Assembly (NCBI RefSeq): GCF_023078275.1
Contig: NC_062980.1
Coordinates: forward strand, 3,522,401 to 3,586,400
Direction: 5' to 3'
DNA from: Leguminivora glycinivorella
Taxonomy: Eukaryota > Arthropoda > Insecta > Lepidoptera > Tortricidae
DNA: 64,000 nt
Shown: positions 31,812-44,180 of the stretch, piece after piece
Position numbering within the stretch: the stretch's first letter is position 1
Layout of the letters: every line of letters starts with the position of its first letter
Program-made: the position numbers and the translations under genes
The notes under the pieces: model-generated
Databases searched by the model: none
What the model saw: the letters and a program-made list of their open reading frames with translations, nothing else
What the model was told of the DNA's origin: nothing

Positions 31812-33848
31812 TGATACGAGGGCGATGATAGATAGATACGATATTACGATACGATAACCTTTATGATTGATACTGAAATTTTCCATTCATCATAATATTT
31901 CTCGCGCTATGTTGTTGTGTGACCTCTTTCTTTCCACTTTCCAATTTTCCAAAGTTCATCGCAAAACTTATGAAACTTGAGCGCCTTGTGAATCGGCCAT
32001 TGCACAAATCAGCCATAAATACGTTCGTGTTCCACGTGTACAGTATACAAACACTATTTACAATGATAAACATTAGCATTGTATACAATGCCAGCGTGCA
32101 GACACGTGCTAATTCTGCTGACGGTTAAGGTCGAAGAAATCAGATATTTAATCCCTCGTAAGTAGACATGGAATACGTGTTCATGTGTGGGGGTTTTATT
32201 TTAATATAGCCATAGCCTCGCTGCTATGTCATCGCCGAAATCATCGATGATTGTTTGATTTTAATATTGTTCTCTGTTGTTGTCTTACACTTATTTTTAT
32301 ACACTTTAAATTTCACTTATAACAGCTACAGATGGTATCCGGAAGGAAAACACGTTTTACAGCTGAACTCGATATATTTATAAGTAAGCTTTTACGATAA
32401 GCGTTGTTAATTGTTATACATTTTCCATTTTTAAAATCTGAGAGATTGACATAAGCGTTTTGTTATTAACTACTTTCAAGAAGCGTTTTGCTGTAGGCTT
32501 AACTATACTATGACATTCCACTATTGGAAAAGTTATAATACAAAATATATTATATTTCATAACAACGTTTTAAATAATGTTTAATGTCTCATAGAAAGTC
32601 ATAAGCATTAATAACAATATGATAAACTCTAGGCGCATCATAGGCGCAATAACGTTTAAAATGTCAAGGTAATTTTTTTAAATACCTGTCAAATTTGACA
32701 TGGAGCATACGAGTATGAGGGGAATGTCAAGTTTTGATATACGAGATAGAGGGTTAACGGTTTTACGTTAATAGTGTTAATTTATTGCTATTATTACCTA
32801 TAGCTGACATCGGAATGAGGTTGTAAATTACTTGCTGACCGTAGCCAATGGTTTTATTCATTGCGTCTTTACGACAGTCTAAAAACGATAGTTGACATAC
32901 ATTTCTAAACTATTTACTGTAGCACATGACATCCAAATTCGTGATTCTAACAATTGATCACATTGTGTTTTTGAATTTACAGAAAAACACAGTATTTTCG
33001 GATAAATTTTTTTGAAAATGAAAACTGCAATACTTTATCTAAAACAAAGCGAAAAATAATCTTCATTTACAATACAAGACATGTTTGTTTGGAGCGTGTA
33101 AGCTATCAACACATGCCACAAAAGAGAATATATTTATTACTCTTCCGCTTTATGTTATGTACCTATACCTATTCTCTGCTTTTAGATCCCGATACTGAAC
33201 TAAATTGACAATTTGATTGGCCAATTTGCTACACACTACACAGTCATCCTGTCTTTGTATCATTTGTACAAGATCTGTTGGATAAATTGGGGTAATCAAA
33301 TATTTTCTGGGCTGATTTTAGTTTTGTCGTTTTATTTTAATTCAGATTGGACCACATGTTCTCTACTCTGAACAATGTAAAGCATTTTTCCAAAATATCC
33401 CAAATACTTCCAATGACTTATGAAAACGTACGTATAATTATTACGTAACTCAACAGAAAGTTTTGATGAGTTCGTATTTATTCTGCCCAAAATGAGAAGC
33501 TTTCCAAACTAGCCAAATTTTATCTAACTTTAATAAACCAAAAATTGTCGGCGAAATAAAAAATGGACATAAAAACTTGTTTTTCTCAAACATGCAATGA
33601 AATATTGTCTTTACGTTCCTTAAAATGGGCTGGGAAGTATCGCTTTTTAGGCGCAACAACGCGAGAAAACTGTAAAGGGATTTCATATTATTTTTCAGGC
33701 CTAGGCCTGCAAAGTAACTTTTTTTTATAAAATATTGTCCTTTAGAGCATTTTTTTATATTTCATTGTATGTTTGAGAAAAGCACTATACATGCCTCGGC
33801 GTGAAAACGGATTCCCGGCCTCGTATCCCTATCCGTATATACCCACTT
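31812..33848. other. Intergenic DNA, no gene recognised
   Basis: AT-rich. Short overlapping frames only. Confidence 0.35.
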
Positions 33849-34018
33849 GGGGATCATCCACATATTACGTCACACCAAATTTCAGGTTTTTGGACCCCTC
33901 CCCCCCCCCCCCCCCCCTATGTCACGCTTTTTTGTATCCCTTTAACAGGGCTTGTCACATTTAGTATGACCCCCCCTCCCCCTTACACTGTGACGTAATG
34001 TAATATATGGATGACGCC
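33849..34018. mobile_element. Inverted-repeat element with long poly-C core
   Basis: The left end has GGGATCATCCACATATTACG and GTCACACC; the right has GTGTGACG-type pairing (CACTGTGACGTAATG, ATATATGGATGACGCC). Between them are a C run of more than 15 (about 33898-33917) and a second C-rich tract at 33971-33984. The TTACGTCACA/TGTGACGTAA ends mark it as a MITE-like repeat. Confidence 0.6.
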
Positions 34019-34840
34019 TTGGCCGGAAATCCTCATTTTCCCGGCCTCTCATGTAATGTACTATTATAATAAACAGTATACCGCACCCCGGCTCATTTAA
34101 AATTTTGTACAGAAATCCGTTTGCTCGTTTGCCTTCTGTACCATAAAAAACAGACCGACAGAAAGACGGTCAGAGTGGCAGCATAAGGATTTCTTTTGTA
34201 CCCTTATTATGTTAGCTACGCTTTTAAATGTTTCATTTCTTAAGTTAACTCAAAAAATCCCTATTAGGGATAAGTTCGCCTTTTTACTTTTTTATTTAAT
34301 TTAATTTATTTATTCAAATATATGATGTTTGTGTATTTTATGTTGGTGCAATAAAGAGTTTACTATTTTAAATACTTTTCGTACTACATAACCATAAATA
34401 TGCAAAAATGGTTTTCGCGGAAGAGTGTGTAGGTATTCCACGTGTATAATTAATCAGCTGTAATCGAGTCTCTGGGGCTTTCGCCGGCCTTGGCGATGGC
34501 AAACACGTGTCGGTACAACGTCATTACAATGCACTAGTTTAACTAGTTACATTGTTTATAAGTAAATATTGTGAGAGATTGATTAAGTCCACATTAGAAA
34601 ATCAAATATAGCGAATTTTAGAAAATCTTTGAATGCAGTTTCGTTTATTTTAAAAAATAAAGGAATGTATCCTTTAAGTAAAATGAGCCAGCTTAAGGAT
34701 TTAAGTTAGTTTCCCTCCAGGCCTCGTCTTATCTTTTTTCTTTCTTTTGTTTTTTTTTTTTTTATATTTAATTATGGGCATTTTCGCGAAAAAAGATTCA
34801 AAAACTTTTTTTTTCCAAATTAGGTAGATTTAATGTTTTT
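34019..34840. other. Intergenic DNA, no gene recognised
   Basis: AT-rich. A decayed repeat with CAGACCGACAGAAAGACGG lies at about 34080-34200. Confidence 0.3.
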
Positions 34841-35040
34841 CCTACTCATAATCACGAGCCCTTTCTATCCTTCTAGGCGGAAAAAAGCGTCCCAAATATT
34901 TTTTTTTCCGCTTCGTTACAATTTTTTAAACACTTTGTACAGAGGTTACAAAGTGGAAATTATGCAAAAAAAAAATTGGAATCTTTTTTTGTCTCTCGTT
35001 TTTTTATCCTAGATCGAAAGGGCTCGTGATTCTGAGTAGG
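34841..35040. mobile_element. MITE, TACTCAGAATCAC family, copy 3
   Basis: The left end CCTACTCATAATCACGAGCC pairs with the right end GGCTCGTGATTCTGAGTAGG. The interior is A/T runs. Confidence 0.7.
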
Positions 35041-35314
35041 AAAAACATAAAATTTACGTACCATAAAAAAATTTTTTTTGGTGATTCTTCTCGCGAAAAT
35101 GAAAAATAGTTTACAATAAATGTGATTAATCTGTTGTAACTAACTAATCTCCGGGGCGTTCTATGTTGGCCTTGATGTGTGTGTAAACATCGTGCACGTG
35201 TCGCTGCAACGTCTTGCATCGGCGACATTGTTTATCTAATCTGCATATAACTACCGACGATGCTCAATTAGCTTGTTGTACATAGATAGAGTCTGGCTAA
35301 TGAAAGTTGAGTGA

Positions 35315-35560
35315 GCCTGTGTGGTGACGGGTTAAGAATTTCACCACCCCCTTTCTTCCCGTGGATGTCGTAGAAGGGCGACTGTGGGATATGGGTTAAA
35401 TTGTGGCGTAGGCGAGAGGCTGGCAACCTGTCACTGCAATGTCACAGTTTCGTTTTCTTTCAACCCCTTATTTGCCAAGAGTGGCACTGAAGCTTTAGTA
35501 GTTTCATGTGCTCTGCTTACCCCTTTATGGGATACAGGCGTGATTGTATGTATGTGTAAT
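35315..35560 (+). repeat. Dispersed repeat, ACTGTGGGATATGGGTT family
   Basis: Almost the same as 59836-60078 over about 240 bp (GCCTGTGTGGTGACGGGTTA through TGGGATACAGGCGTGATTG), ending in GTATGTATGTG. One-sided microsatellite tail suggests a retroposon. Confidence 0.75.
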
Positions 35561-36159
35561 AAAAGTTGACCCCTCAAAAACATGGCAAATTCAAAACATT
35601 TGGAGCAGGCAACACATTGATTACATTGATTTACTTTTTATTATATCTTATTTATTTTCAGCACTTATTTTACAATTTTTTATGGCTTTATTCATTATTC
35701 TTTATGGATTACGCTGTCAAACTTTTACCGAAAGTCATCAAAGTGACAGTCACACTGACAAGTGACAAGGAATATGTTGCCGTTTAAAAACCTAACTGGG
35801 TTCAACTTTCATAAGCCAGACTCTAACACTCTACATATACTCGTGACGATTCAGTATTACAATTATTAATTACAATTACATTATGTTATCAAATCTAGAA
35901 AGGTCTGTCGTTCAAGTACCATAATGAACATTATTAATATTCAAAAAAATAATATAGAATTTTTTTAAATTATATTATTGTATTTGAGGTCCTCCGGATC
36001 CGGACATTACCATACTCGAAAAGTCCTCTGTTTACAGTTTTAAATAAGTGCATGTAAGTATAAAAAAAATGTAAATGAAAATCAAGTGTAACTGAAAAAC
36101 AACTGCCATGCAACCTCATCGGATTTCATCATCATCATCATACGATACATATGTACTAC

Positions 36160-36345
36160 GAATGAATGTCGACGAAAGTAACGGGAGAGGAAGACCGAGG
36201 GTGAGCTGTGTGAGACATGATATCAAATGAAAGCAAGATAGAGTAGAGATACTAGAGATGTATGGAAGAGGAAGGCATGCTGCACCGACCCTACCAAAGT
36301 GATTGGGATAAGGGCAAGAAAATGATGATGAAATGATGTTACTGT
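36160..36345 (+). mobile_element. Decayed RTE-type LINE 3' end
   Basis: Reads GGGAGAGGAAGACCGAGGGT (the GRGRPR-type motif) and on through a broken frame to GATTGGGATAAGGGCAAGAA and ATGATGATGA. Same layout as the tail at 38405-38698. Stops and indels throughout. Confidence 0.6.
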
Positions 36346-37204
36346 AATACTTAGTTAAATAATCAACAATACACAAAAATAACCGGTAAGACAAGAAAAT
36401 GATAACAAATATCTAAATAAATATAAAATACATTTAGAGCTATTAAATTACACCTACAACGCATATATGTATTTGACATACAATAGCAATCCACATGTGT
36501 TTCACATACGAGTATAACACGAAACATGAACATAAATAAAAATACCAGATCGCGTGCAAGTCAACATCAAGTTATAATTATTAGTAACAGAACTCCTACC
36601 ATTAAAATAGCATTTATTGGGTAAATTTAAACTAGTATTTATTGGGTCGTCAGCACTTTAAAATAGAATATACATAACATAGAGAGCGTAAACAGCATGC
36701 GTCATGTTTTGAGTTTACTAGTTTTATTAGTCTGTTTGGAAATAAAAGAGTCGCAGAATATATATGTCGCAGGAAAATGGCCAAAACCGAGATTTGAACA
36801 AATCTCTACGTCAGGTACCTATCTCTCATACCTATGGTCAAATCACGCAGGATGAAATAAGTTTTTTGCAAAAAAAAATTTTTTGGCACAAGCTTTTATC
36901 GGCGATTGTACCTTTCTTACAACAGTCATCTACTGCTCTCCGAGACTTTTATAAAACACCCCTTACTCGATGGGGATAGGTACGAGGTTTCATAACAGAG
37001 TTCCTATGACTACCTTCTTCTCCATCATCAGATCAGCACCATGATACCATAATATTGCATTGTCACGTGATTTACATATGTGTGCAAAATTTCAGCTCAA
37101 TCGGAAACCGGGAAGTTGGTCAAATTTAGCTTTTACGTTTTGAACCAAACTAACATACGAACATTACTAACAAGGCAAGTTGAATAAAAGCTTATAAAAA
37201 TGGC
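36346..37204. other. Intergenic DNA, no gene recognised
   Basis: Includes a piece at about 36900-37170 resembling repeat-borne text (TTTCAGCTCAATCGG, CTAACATACGAACATTAC) but no ORF worth calling. Confidence 0.3.
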
Positions 37205-37224
37205 GAATCCATTTCATCATTTAT

Positions 37225-37790
37225 CTAGAAATTTTCAGTCATTTGGCTAAATCCCTGACTCTGTTTAGTGAAAGCACAATATCGACCGATAGACCCGCCG
37301 ACGCGAATTAGTTTAGATAATTCAAAATGTCGTCCTAGTCCCATATAAAACCCTTTTCCCCTCAATAGCTCGGAAACACGTGTTTTGTCCTTTAATACCA
37401 GCGGGTAAAAACGCATTTTATCCACTAGTGGGTAAAGTAATTTGACCTTGAATAAAGTCAAATTAACGGCTTTAAAATTGATAAAAGTAGGTGAATCTAG
37501 TAATAAAGATGATTTACCAGCTGTGGAACGACTGGAAGCAGTGATAAACGCATTTTTTGCGTTGTAGTTTCCTCGCTACAGTGAGGGGAAAAGTTTTGTG
37601 TTACACTCGGGTGCAAATGTATTTTGCTTCTCGTGTGTTAAAAAACTCGCAAGTTCAGGATTCTAATCTCGAACCACTCGCTTCGCTCGTGGTTCAACTA
37701 TAGAAACCTTTCACTTGCTCGTTTTTCAATTCCACACTCGGCGTTAAAATACAACTTTGCCCCCTTGTATAACAAATAACTATTAAATAA
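37225..37790 (-). repeat. Dispersed repeat, second copy of the 16830-17396 body
   Basis: In reverse orientation it shares the hairpin around CACTCGCTTCGCTCGTGG, ATGTATTTTGCTTCTCGTGT and the open frame starting MTLFKVKLLYPLVDKMRFYP (37461 downwards). The frame here is longer (78 codons) but diverges after SELLRGKG. Confidence 0.65.
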
Positions 37791-38310
37791 AAAACAAACA
37801 CTTTAAACCTAGATGTCAACATAACCCTTTTGAAAATAAAAGCTTTAAACCTAGACAGCGTAAAGATTTAAAGCAAACAAAGGTAATGGATTTACAAGTC
37901 CTCGCATTTGCATATCCAAGCATCGCTCGTATTTTACGTTCCCTAGGGAAATACTACCCGGGAAAACGCTGATGTAGCAGATTTTAAAATAACACATAAT
38001 ATGTGGCTTTCCGTACCTAAAGGGTTGTTATAGCTTTAGTTGCAACTTGCCATAAAGTCTTTTCCATCCGGCATTCTGTCAGAAATTCTTTTAAATAGTC
38101 CTTATTCTTATTGAACTCGGAGCGTGAGGACCCTTTAGGACGGTTTTGCACTGTGTCCGATGCGAACCGAAGTGAAAACATGGTCCGTATATAAGTCCGT
38201 AGTAGCCGTAGAACTATTTCTATGGTATGTAGTGTGAGTGCAACACCTCACTCACACTGCTTCACCTCACCCTATATATATAAGCAGCAGGTTTTGCACT
38301 CACACTACAG
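37791..38310. other. Non-coding DNA with small hairpins
   Basis: Contains TAGTGTGAGTGCAA (38229-38242) against TTTTGCACTCACACTA (38292-38307), a local inverted repeat. Confidence 0.4.
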
Positions 38311-38381
38311 GTAATTTACGCACTAGATCCGAAGAACGGAAAGAAATCGGATGACGATCGGATCTAGGGCGTAAATTACCA
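38311..38381. repeat. Hairpin, 23-nt arms with one mismatch
   Basis: GGTAATTTACGCACTAGATC pairs with GATCTAGGGCGTAAATTACC. It ends next to the LINE insertion and may belong to a larger inverted-repeat element spanning about 38150-38765 (TGCACTGTGTCCGATGCGAA against TTCACATCGGACGTAGTGCG). Confidence 0.55.
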
Positions 38382-38404
38382 TAATAATAGTTCTACTGCT
38401 ACTG

Positions 38405-38698
38405 TATGAGTATATCAGGGGAAGTTTGAAAGTAGCGCCTATAAATCCTAAAACGGAGAAGATGAGGAGTAGCAGGTTAGCATGGTAAGGTCATGTCTTA
38501 GGAGGGAGGAATCTCATATAGGCAAAATAATGTTAGAGATGAATGTTGAGGAATGGCAAACAACGATGGATGGATCGTGTAAAAGAGGATATGAGAAAGG
38601 AAGTGAGTGCTGAGATGACGAAAGACAGAGAGGAAAGGAAGAGGAAGACAAGTTGTACCGACCTCACATAACGTGGGATAAGGGTAAGAGGAAGAAGA
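38405..38698 (+). mobile_element. 5'-truncated RTE-type LINE insertion with 16-bp target duplication
   Basis: Flanked by AGTTCTACTGCTACTG at 38389-38404 and 38699-38714. The content is a broken reverse-transcriptase tail: MRSSRLAW and GHVLGGR, later RWMDRVKEDMRKEVSAEMTK, ending in GGTAAGAGGAAGAAG. A long duplication, 5' truncation and short-repeat tail fit target-primed reverse transcription. Confidence 0.75.
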
Positions 38699-38714
38699 AG
38701 TTCTACTGCTACTG

Positions 38715-39546
38715 AACATATTTCCACGAGATCGGATTGGATTCACATCGGACGTAGTGCGAAAGCGCTCTTTCTTACGTCGCATATACCTATGTATTCA
38801 CGCTATCATCATATGGGTGGGTATTCTGTACTTCATTGTTAGCGGCGTCGGCGAGCACCTTCCTGTAGAGAATTAACAAAGCGTGAAATTTCCTCGGGAA
38901 ACATATTTAATATTCATTAGGCCTTTTGTGCGTGTTTTCTTTTGTGCTATAAACACTTTTTTTCGCAGCGAGTTTTACTGAAAGTTGTTTAGTCACTTTC
39001 TTTTGAACAAATGGATGAAAATAATAAATGTATGTCCTTTCCCCGAATAGCAACAGAACCCCGATCACTGATAATTACACATTCATCAAAAATCTTTAAA
39101 ACTGCGCCGCTATCAACAAATACATATGCAAATTAATTTCGTACAAGCAAAATAACTTCACCTACTTATAGATAAGCATACGCAAGCGATTTTTATAAGT
39201 ATATCAAAATTCGCATAAAAACAATAATTTCAATGTCAGCGAAAGGTCTAAGCGAAGCGAAGAATCTCGACCGACACCTAGCTAGCGAGACTAGCTGAGT
39301 GGCTGAATCAAGGGTCAGATGCAGAAGGCGGTAATCCTCGACTCGGCGCGTATAGTCCGGTCATGCGCGGATCCAGGGGGGGGGGGGTCATGGAGCCCTG
39401 GAGCCTAGGTTGGCCATACAAATCATCAGAGCCAGACTGCGTTGGGCGTCTAGCGTCAACGATTGTCATTTCGACTAGAACGGCTCACCACCAACAGCTT
39501 GGGCCCTGTTCCACTGCTGGCGGCACCCTAGGCACACCTCGGACAC
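38715..39546. other. Non-coding DNA, no gene recognised
   Basis: Includes a 12-base G run at about 39377-39388 followed by GC-rich text. A 72-codon frame there (39363-39581) has no recognisable domain. Confidence 0.3.
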
Positions 39547-39770
39547 TGGCGATCAAATATATGAAAGAGGCGCGTTCCTAGCACACAGTCTAAGCTCGTG
39601 TAGGTGAACGCGTACTATGCTTGTATGAGTGAAATATGACAGGCCGACTGTTCGCGTTTTTGACAGGCGGTAACTGTGAGGTAACCGAGAGGGGGTGAGT
39701 GGCACTTACAGCGGGGAGCGAGAGTGGCCATACTGTACGATAGTACTCTTTATTATACTGTGCCCTAGGT
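39547..39770 (+). repeat. Dispersed repeat, inverse copy of 28195-28445
   Basis: Runs from the GCGATCAAATATATGAAAGA side through TAAGCTCGTGTAGGTGAACG and GGTAACTGTGAGGTAACCGA to GTACGATAGTACTCTTTATT. Confidence 0.65.
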
Positions 39771-40385
39771 AGGTTTTTATAATGCGTTTCTGTATATTAT
39801 TTTTATTACTTTGTAACTCTTTTTATTTTATATCCATATTATTCCATATTATAAAATACCTGCCTAACCTTACAAAAATGAATAAAGAGAATTCAATCTA
39901 GATCCCAACCGAAGCTTTCAGCTTCAAAGGTGATTTGACTTTCACATTATATTGTTTTTCAGATTCCATTGGCTTTGTAGCTATTGTTACCTATTGGTAC
40001 AGGTGTTTCTTTGACGGAACACTGTTTAATGTTCTGGTTTATACTGACTAGGCTACCTATAAATGTACATACTATATATACCGAACTTTTTTAAATATGT
40101 ACTTCTTGCACATAATCATATAGTGTTTGTTTGCAGTTTCTTTGGCACTCTTGTTCGCTCGTCATAATACAGTCACCTGCAATAACATGTTACTCTTCGA
40201 AGGCCGCATAAATATGTGACATGCTCTTATGGCTCTACAAATAAGATCGTTTCAGGTATTTTTGTGGTCTTCGTGGTATTACAAATTAATGTCCCTTGTT
40301 TTAAAGTCATTGGTCAGCAGAAAGCGTGAAAACTGAACTGAAAATACTGACGATGATCCATCCTTAATAATGATCACTCTTAAAT

Positions 40386-40634
40386 GGGCGAATCAACTTT
40401 TTGACCGACATTTTTGGTGTCTCTGGCGTTACTCAAAATGTCTCTGGAGTTACCAAGAAATCGAACTTCTAATGAACAAAGTTTCAGTTTATTGGATTTA
40501 ACAGTTAGGGTTATGTTTTAATATACAGGGTAAAGTGAAAAATACCAATAAAATTCATTATTTAAGGGTGAAATTTCACAACTATGTTAAGAATGTGCGG
40601 ACAGATTTGAGTCGGTCAAAAAGTTGATTCGCCC
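40386..40634. mobile_element. MITE (249 bp) with AAAT target duplication
   Basis: Ends GGGCGAATCAACTTTTTGAC and GTCAAAAAGTTGATTCGCCC are perfect inverted repeats, flanked by AAAT (40382-40385, 40635-40638). Confidence 0.8.
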
Positions 40635-40750
40635 AAATACTACTTAAATATTAATATTGCAACAACCTGGCAACTGTACCGTTGTTACCGTGAAAGACGG
40701 ACAAACCATGCCAAGCCATGGATAGCGCTTTTCGGCTTAGTAGGGAAGCT

Positions 40751-40884
40751 GTAGGCCTAGCACATGATTGCCACGTGAGTATGTCGCCGCGAGATAGATG
40801 ACACGTCTTCTTCTAACTGTATTAATGACATAAGGACGGGTAGTCTATCTCGCGGCGACATACTCTCGCGGAAATCATGTGATA
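40751..40884. mobile_element. Palindromic MITE, GGCCTAGCACATGAT family, copy 1
   Basis: Long stem: GAGTATGTCGCCGCGAGATA pairs with TATCTCGCGGCGACATACTC. Outer ends are GTAGGCCTAGCACATGAT and ATCATGTGATAACCC, partly decayed. Copy 2 is at 59653-59792. Confidence 0.75.
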
Positions 40885-42569
40885 ACCCTGCTGAGAGGTT
40901 GGATGCTGACTGTTCCCACAATTTACATGACTGATACACATATGTATGGGTAGGGGGATCGAGTATCCGAGGCCCGAGGCCGATTGTCCAATTTGCATAG
41001 TATCCGATCATAAATATTATTATAGGACATTCTGACTTTAAAGGGGGATGATACCAACAGCTCGGTTTATTAACATCGCATTAAAAATTTGGTGAGTCTC
41101 TGATTTTTGTATTTCCAGGAAACTTCCAATGAGTAGGTATACGATTTGGCTTTTTCTCAGCAACGTTTGACATTAAACCAGGCTAACAATAAAAACTTAT
41201 TTCATTATAATTCAGCCTATATACGTCCCGCTGCCCTCGTTTTACGCATGAGAGGGCTTATTCCCTAGTGGTAAATGTCAAATGTCTGTAATCCGTGAGC
41301 GTCAGGACCCCTGGACCACTACAGATATTTGATGTTTAGTACATACTAAAATTTAGTACCTATTTGATACTATTTGGTACCTGAGTACATATATTTGGTA
41401 CCTCCACTGATATCGAAAAATCGAGCGAATAAAGTGGCCAGACATTCTGACGTCAGGATGTCTGGACCATTTTTGGTTTACATAGTTCTAGACAACACTA
41501 CTAATTGATATCTTAGTCAATATTTACTACCTGTTTGGTACCTGTCAATATATATTTTTCAAATTTTTTGGCGTACCAGAAAAAAGTTATGATGGAATTT
41601 AAAGTTGTGAGCCCAGCCGTGGAGTTGAAGTATGTAGCGCCTGTCAAAAGAATAGAGGCAAATCCGCCTGCCCTCCTGCGCGTCAACTTAAATAGGAATT
41701 TATTTTTAGGCACTCGCACATCATCTCTACTGACTAGTGGCAATAATATAGTCGAAATATAAAAGTAATTAGTTTAATTAATTACACTAGTTTTCCATTT
41801 TCCTCCTGAGAGAACCTCCTACAGTCTCAATAACGTCTAATCTCATGTCATGTCCCTGAGAGACATCTCCTGGCGGAGAAATTTGTAAATCAGTTTACCC
41901 CTGACAGCCGGTCATTTTTGCGACTGTTCAGCAGCTGTAGAGCTGTATGGCAGATTTGGCGGCATTGTGGTTGTAGGTACTGATAGTAGATGATTGATTT
42001 GATGTTTGTATTTATTCTTAATTCATAATTGACACTAATCTATGCAAAAAAACAAATGTTACCAAAAGTAGTGGTTTATTTATATGATGAACCCCTATAA
42101 CGGAGCTCGTGGACCATAGACTGGTCCACATCATCAAAATACATCTTATATACCAATATTACCAATGACGCTGTTAATTATAACAGTTTATGCTATTTCC
42201 CCCCTAGAATTTGCCCAACTGTTGCCACGTGTTTAGGTCTCTCAGGAGGAAAATGGAAAACTAGTGTAATTACACTAATTACTTTTATAATTCGACTATA
42301 TTAATGCCACTAGTCAGTAGTAGAGATGATGTGCGAGTGCCTAAAACTAAATTCCTATTTAAGTTGACGCGCAGGAGGGCAGGCGGATTTGCCTCTATAC
42401 TTTTGACAGGCGCTACATACTTCAACGGCACGGCCGGGCTCACAACTTTAAATTCCGTCATAACTTTTTTCTGGTACGCCAAAAAAATTCGAAAAAAATA
42501 TATTGACAGGTACCAAATAGGTAGTAAATATTGACTAAGATATCAATTAGTAGTGTTGTCTAGAACTAT

Positions 42570-44164
42570 TGTAGTGATACTACATACATTTTATATGAAA
42601 ATTAACCTCAATATCACCATCGGTTTTCGATGCCGTTTTTTTCCACAGAAAACATACACCGAAGCTTAACGCCTATATAAAATCGTGGCTTACCTTCTGA
42701 ACTCCTAATTTTGCATTCCTTTAGGCCATATAAAAGCCCTGAACTTTAGATATGCCGCGATATAAACACTAGGCTATGTCAAACTTCTAGGACTTGGTAC
42801 ACAGTAATTACAAAACAGAACTAGACTTTGCGCACACCAAAATGTTCCTTTTGTAACGTAGAATTTAGTAAATCCGATCACATCCCATATCTTTTGGTAT
42901 TTCCAAAAAAGTAATTAGATATTGGTTACATGAAATAGGTTAGAGAATGTACGGTAGAAATAAGTCAGAATTTGACAAATAGAAAAAGTTGGTGCGTTTC
43001 GTTTCACGTAGTTCGGAGGGGAGACACAAATAGAAAAAGGTCAAAGATTTGTTAAGAATTGCTATTAAATCCCGTGCGGTGATAACTATTATTAAATAGT
43101 ATAAATAATGTCGATACGGTTTGAAGTTTAATTTATTCAAGGTTTTTTAATAGGATTGAGTCTGATATGGAGAGCGGACCGAACAAACGGAACGCAGATT
43201 TTCGTGGGTCGGCTCGGTTGACGGTTTTGACAGATGAGCACAGGATCGAATACGGGAACACGCGCGCTCCGTTGATTAATTTCTGATCCGGTCCCCGCCG
43301 CCGCCGCAGGCGGCTGATTGCGCCTTGACATGCTGCCAGGCGTAGTTCTTGTGTTGGTAAACTAAGAAAACGCATATCGCGTGTGAAGTGTGCGTGCGTG
43401 CAGTGTGTTGAAAGCCCGCGAGGCTCCCGAGTCCCCACCGTAGAGTACAGCTGACGGGACGTGGGCTGTATGCCGAGCGCTGCCGTAACGGTAGCGCCGG
43501 CGACCTCAAGGTGCTTTACACGTCCCCCCCATCATTCGCCGGCGTCGTCTGACCGGCGCCTTTGGCGCGGGCGCGTCAACGATGCGCTGATAGCGCTGGC
43601 GTCTTTCTCCGCAAGCTACAGCTCCCGGACCTGGGCTGTGAGTCGCGCGGCGCCTGGTCCGCCGCCGACCAAGCTAAGGACTTCACGGGTCACACTCGCG
43701 ACCTGAACTACAGCGAGCTCGTCGCCCACCGCCGCCACCGACGTTCCGCCCGTACCCTGACGGTACCGGCGCTGCAAACGACGAGACCACGAGTTCGTGA
43801 GTGCACAAACATTTTCCCCCCGTTTTCTTTGGCCAAAGATACGCGTAGTCGTCTATCGTACAACACCGCGCGTGTAGACCATAAGCGGCTAGACTTTAAG
43901 ATTAACCGGCCTTGAGCCCATGTAATCGGCCTTTAGGTTTTTAGTTCCAATGAATTATATTTGCATGAATTAATATTTCGGCATTATTATTCACATCAAC
44001 TCTATGAAACCCACAGCGTTAGATTAGTATAGCAAGAGGACCTTGTACTACAAAAGTCCGAAGCCTTGCCAGAGTTCATTCCGGCACACTTTTCATATAA
44101 CACCCATTTTATTCATACAATACATTTTACAAAATAATAATCAAATACCATTCTATTCACTACA
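42570..44164 (+). repeat. Gypsy 5' LTR (1595 bp)
   Basis: Unusually long for an insect gypsy LTR. AT-rich ends surround a GC-rich middle (about 43280-43920) with open frames in several frames, for example a 117-codon frame at 43562-43915 that is kept in the 3' LTR. These may be chance frames in GC-rich DNA. Confidence 0.9.
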
Positions 44165-44167
44165 ATA

Positions 44168-44180
44168 TGGCGCCCGAAAC
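44168..44180 (+). other. Gypsy primer-binding site
   Basis: TGGCGCCCGAAAC three bases after the LTR. TGGCGCCCGA is the complement of a tRNA 3' end of the Lys type; exact tRNA not confirmed. Confidence 0.7.

Noticed and set aside
36116..36394. 92-codon - strand frame, and the similar one at 38498-38785
   Set aside because: Both are antisense readings of decayed RTE LINE tails; they look alike only because the LINE is the same.
43133..43915. Several overlapping 64-117 codon frames, repeated at 50300-51083
   Set aside because: They lie in the GC-rich middle of the gypsy LTRs and are duplicated only because the LTRs are; no known domain.
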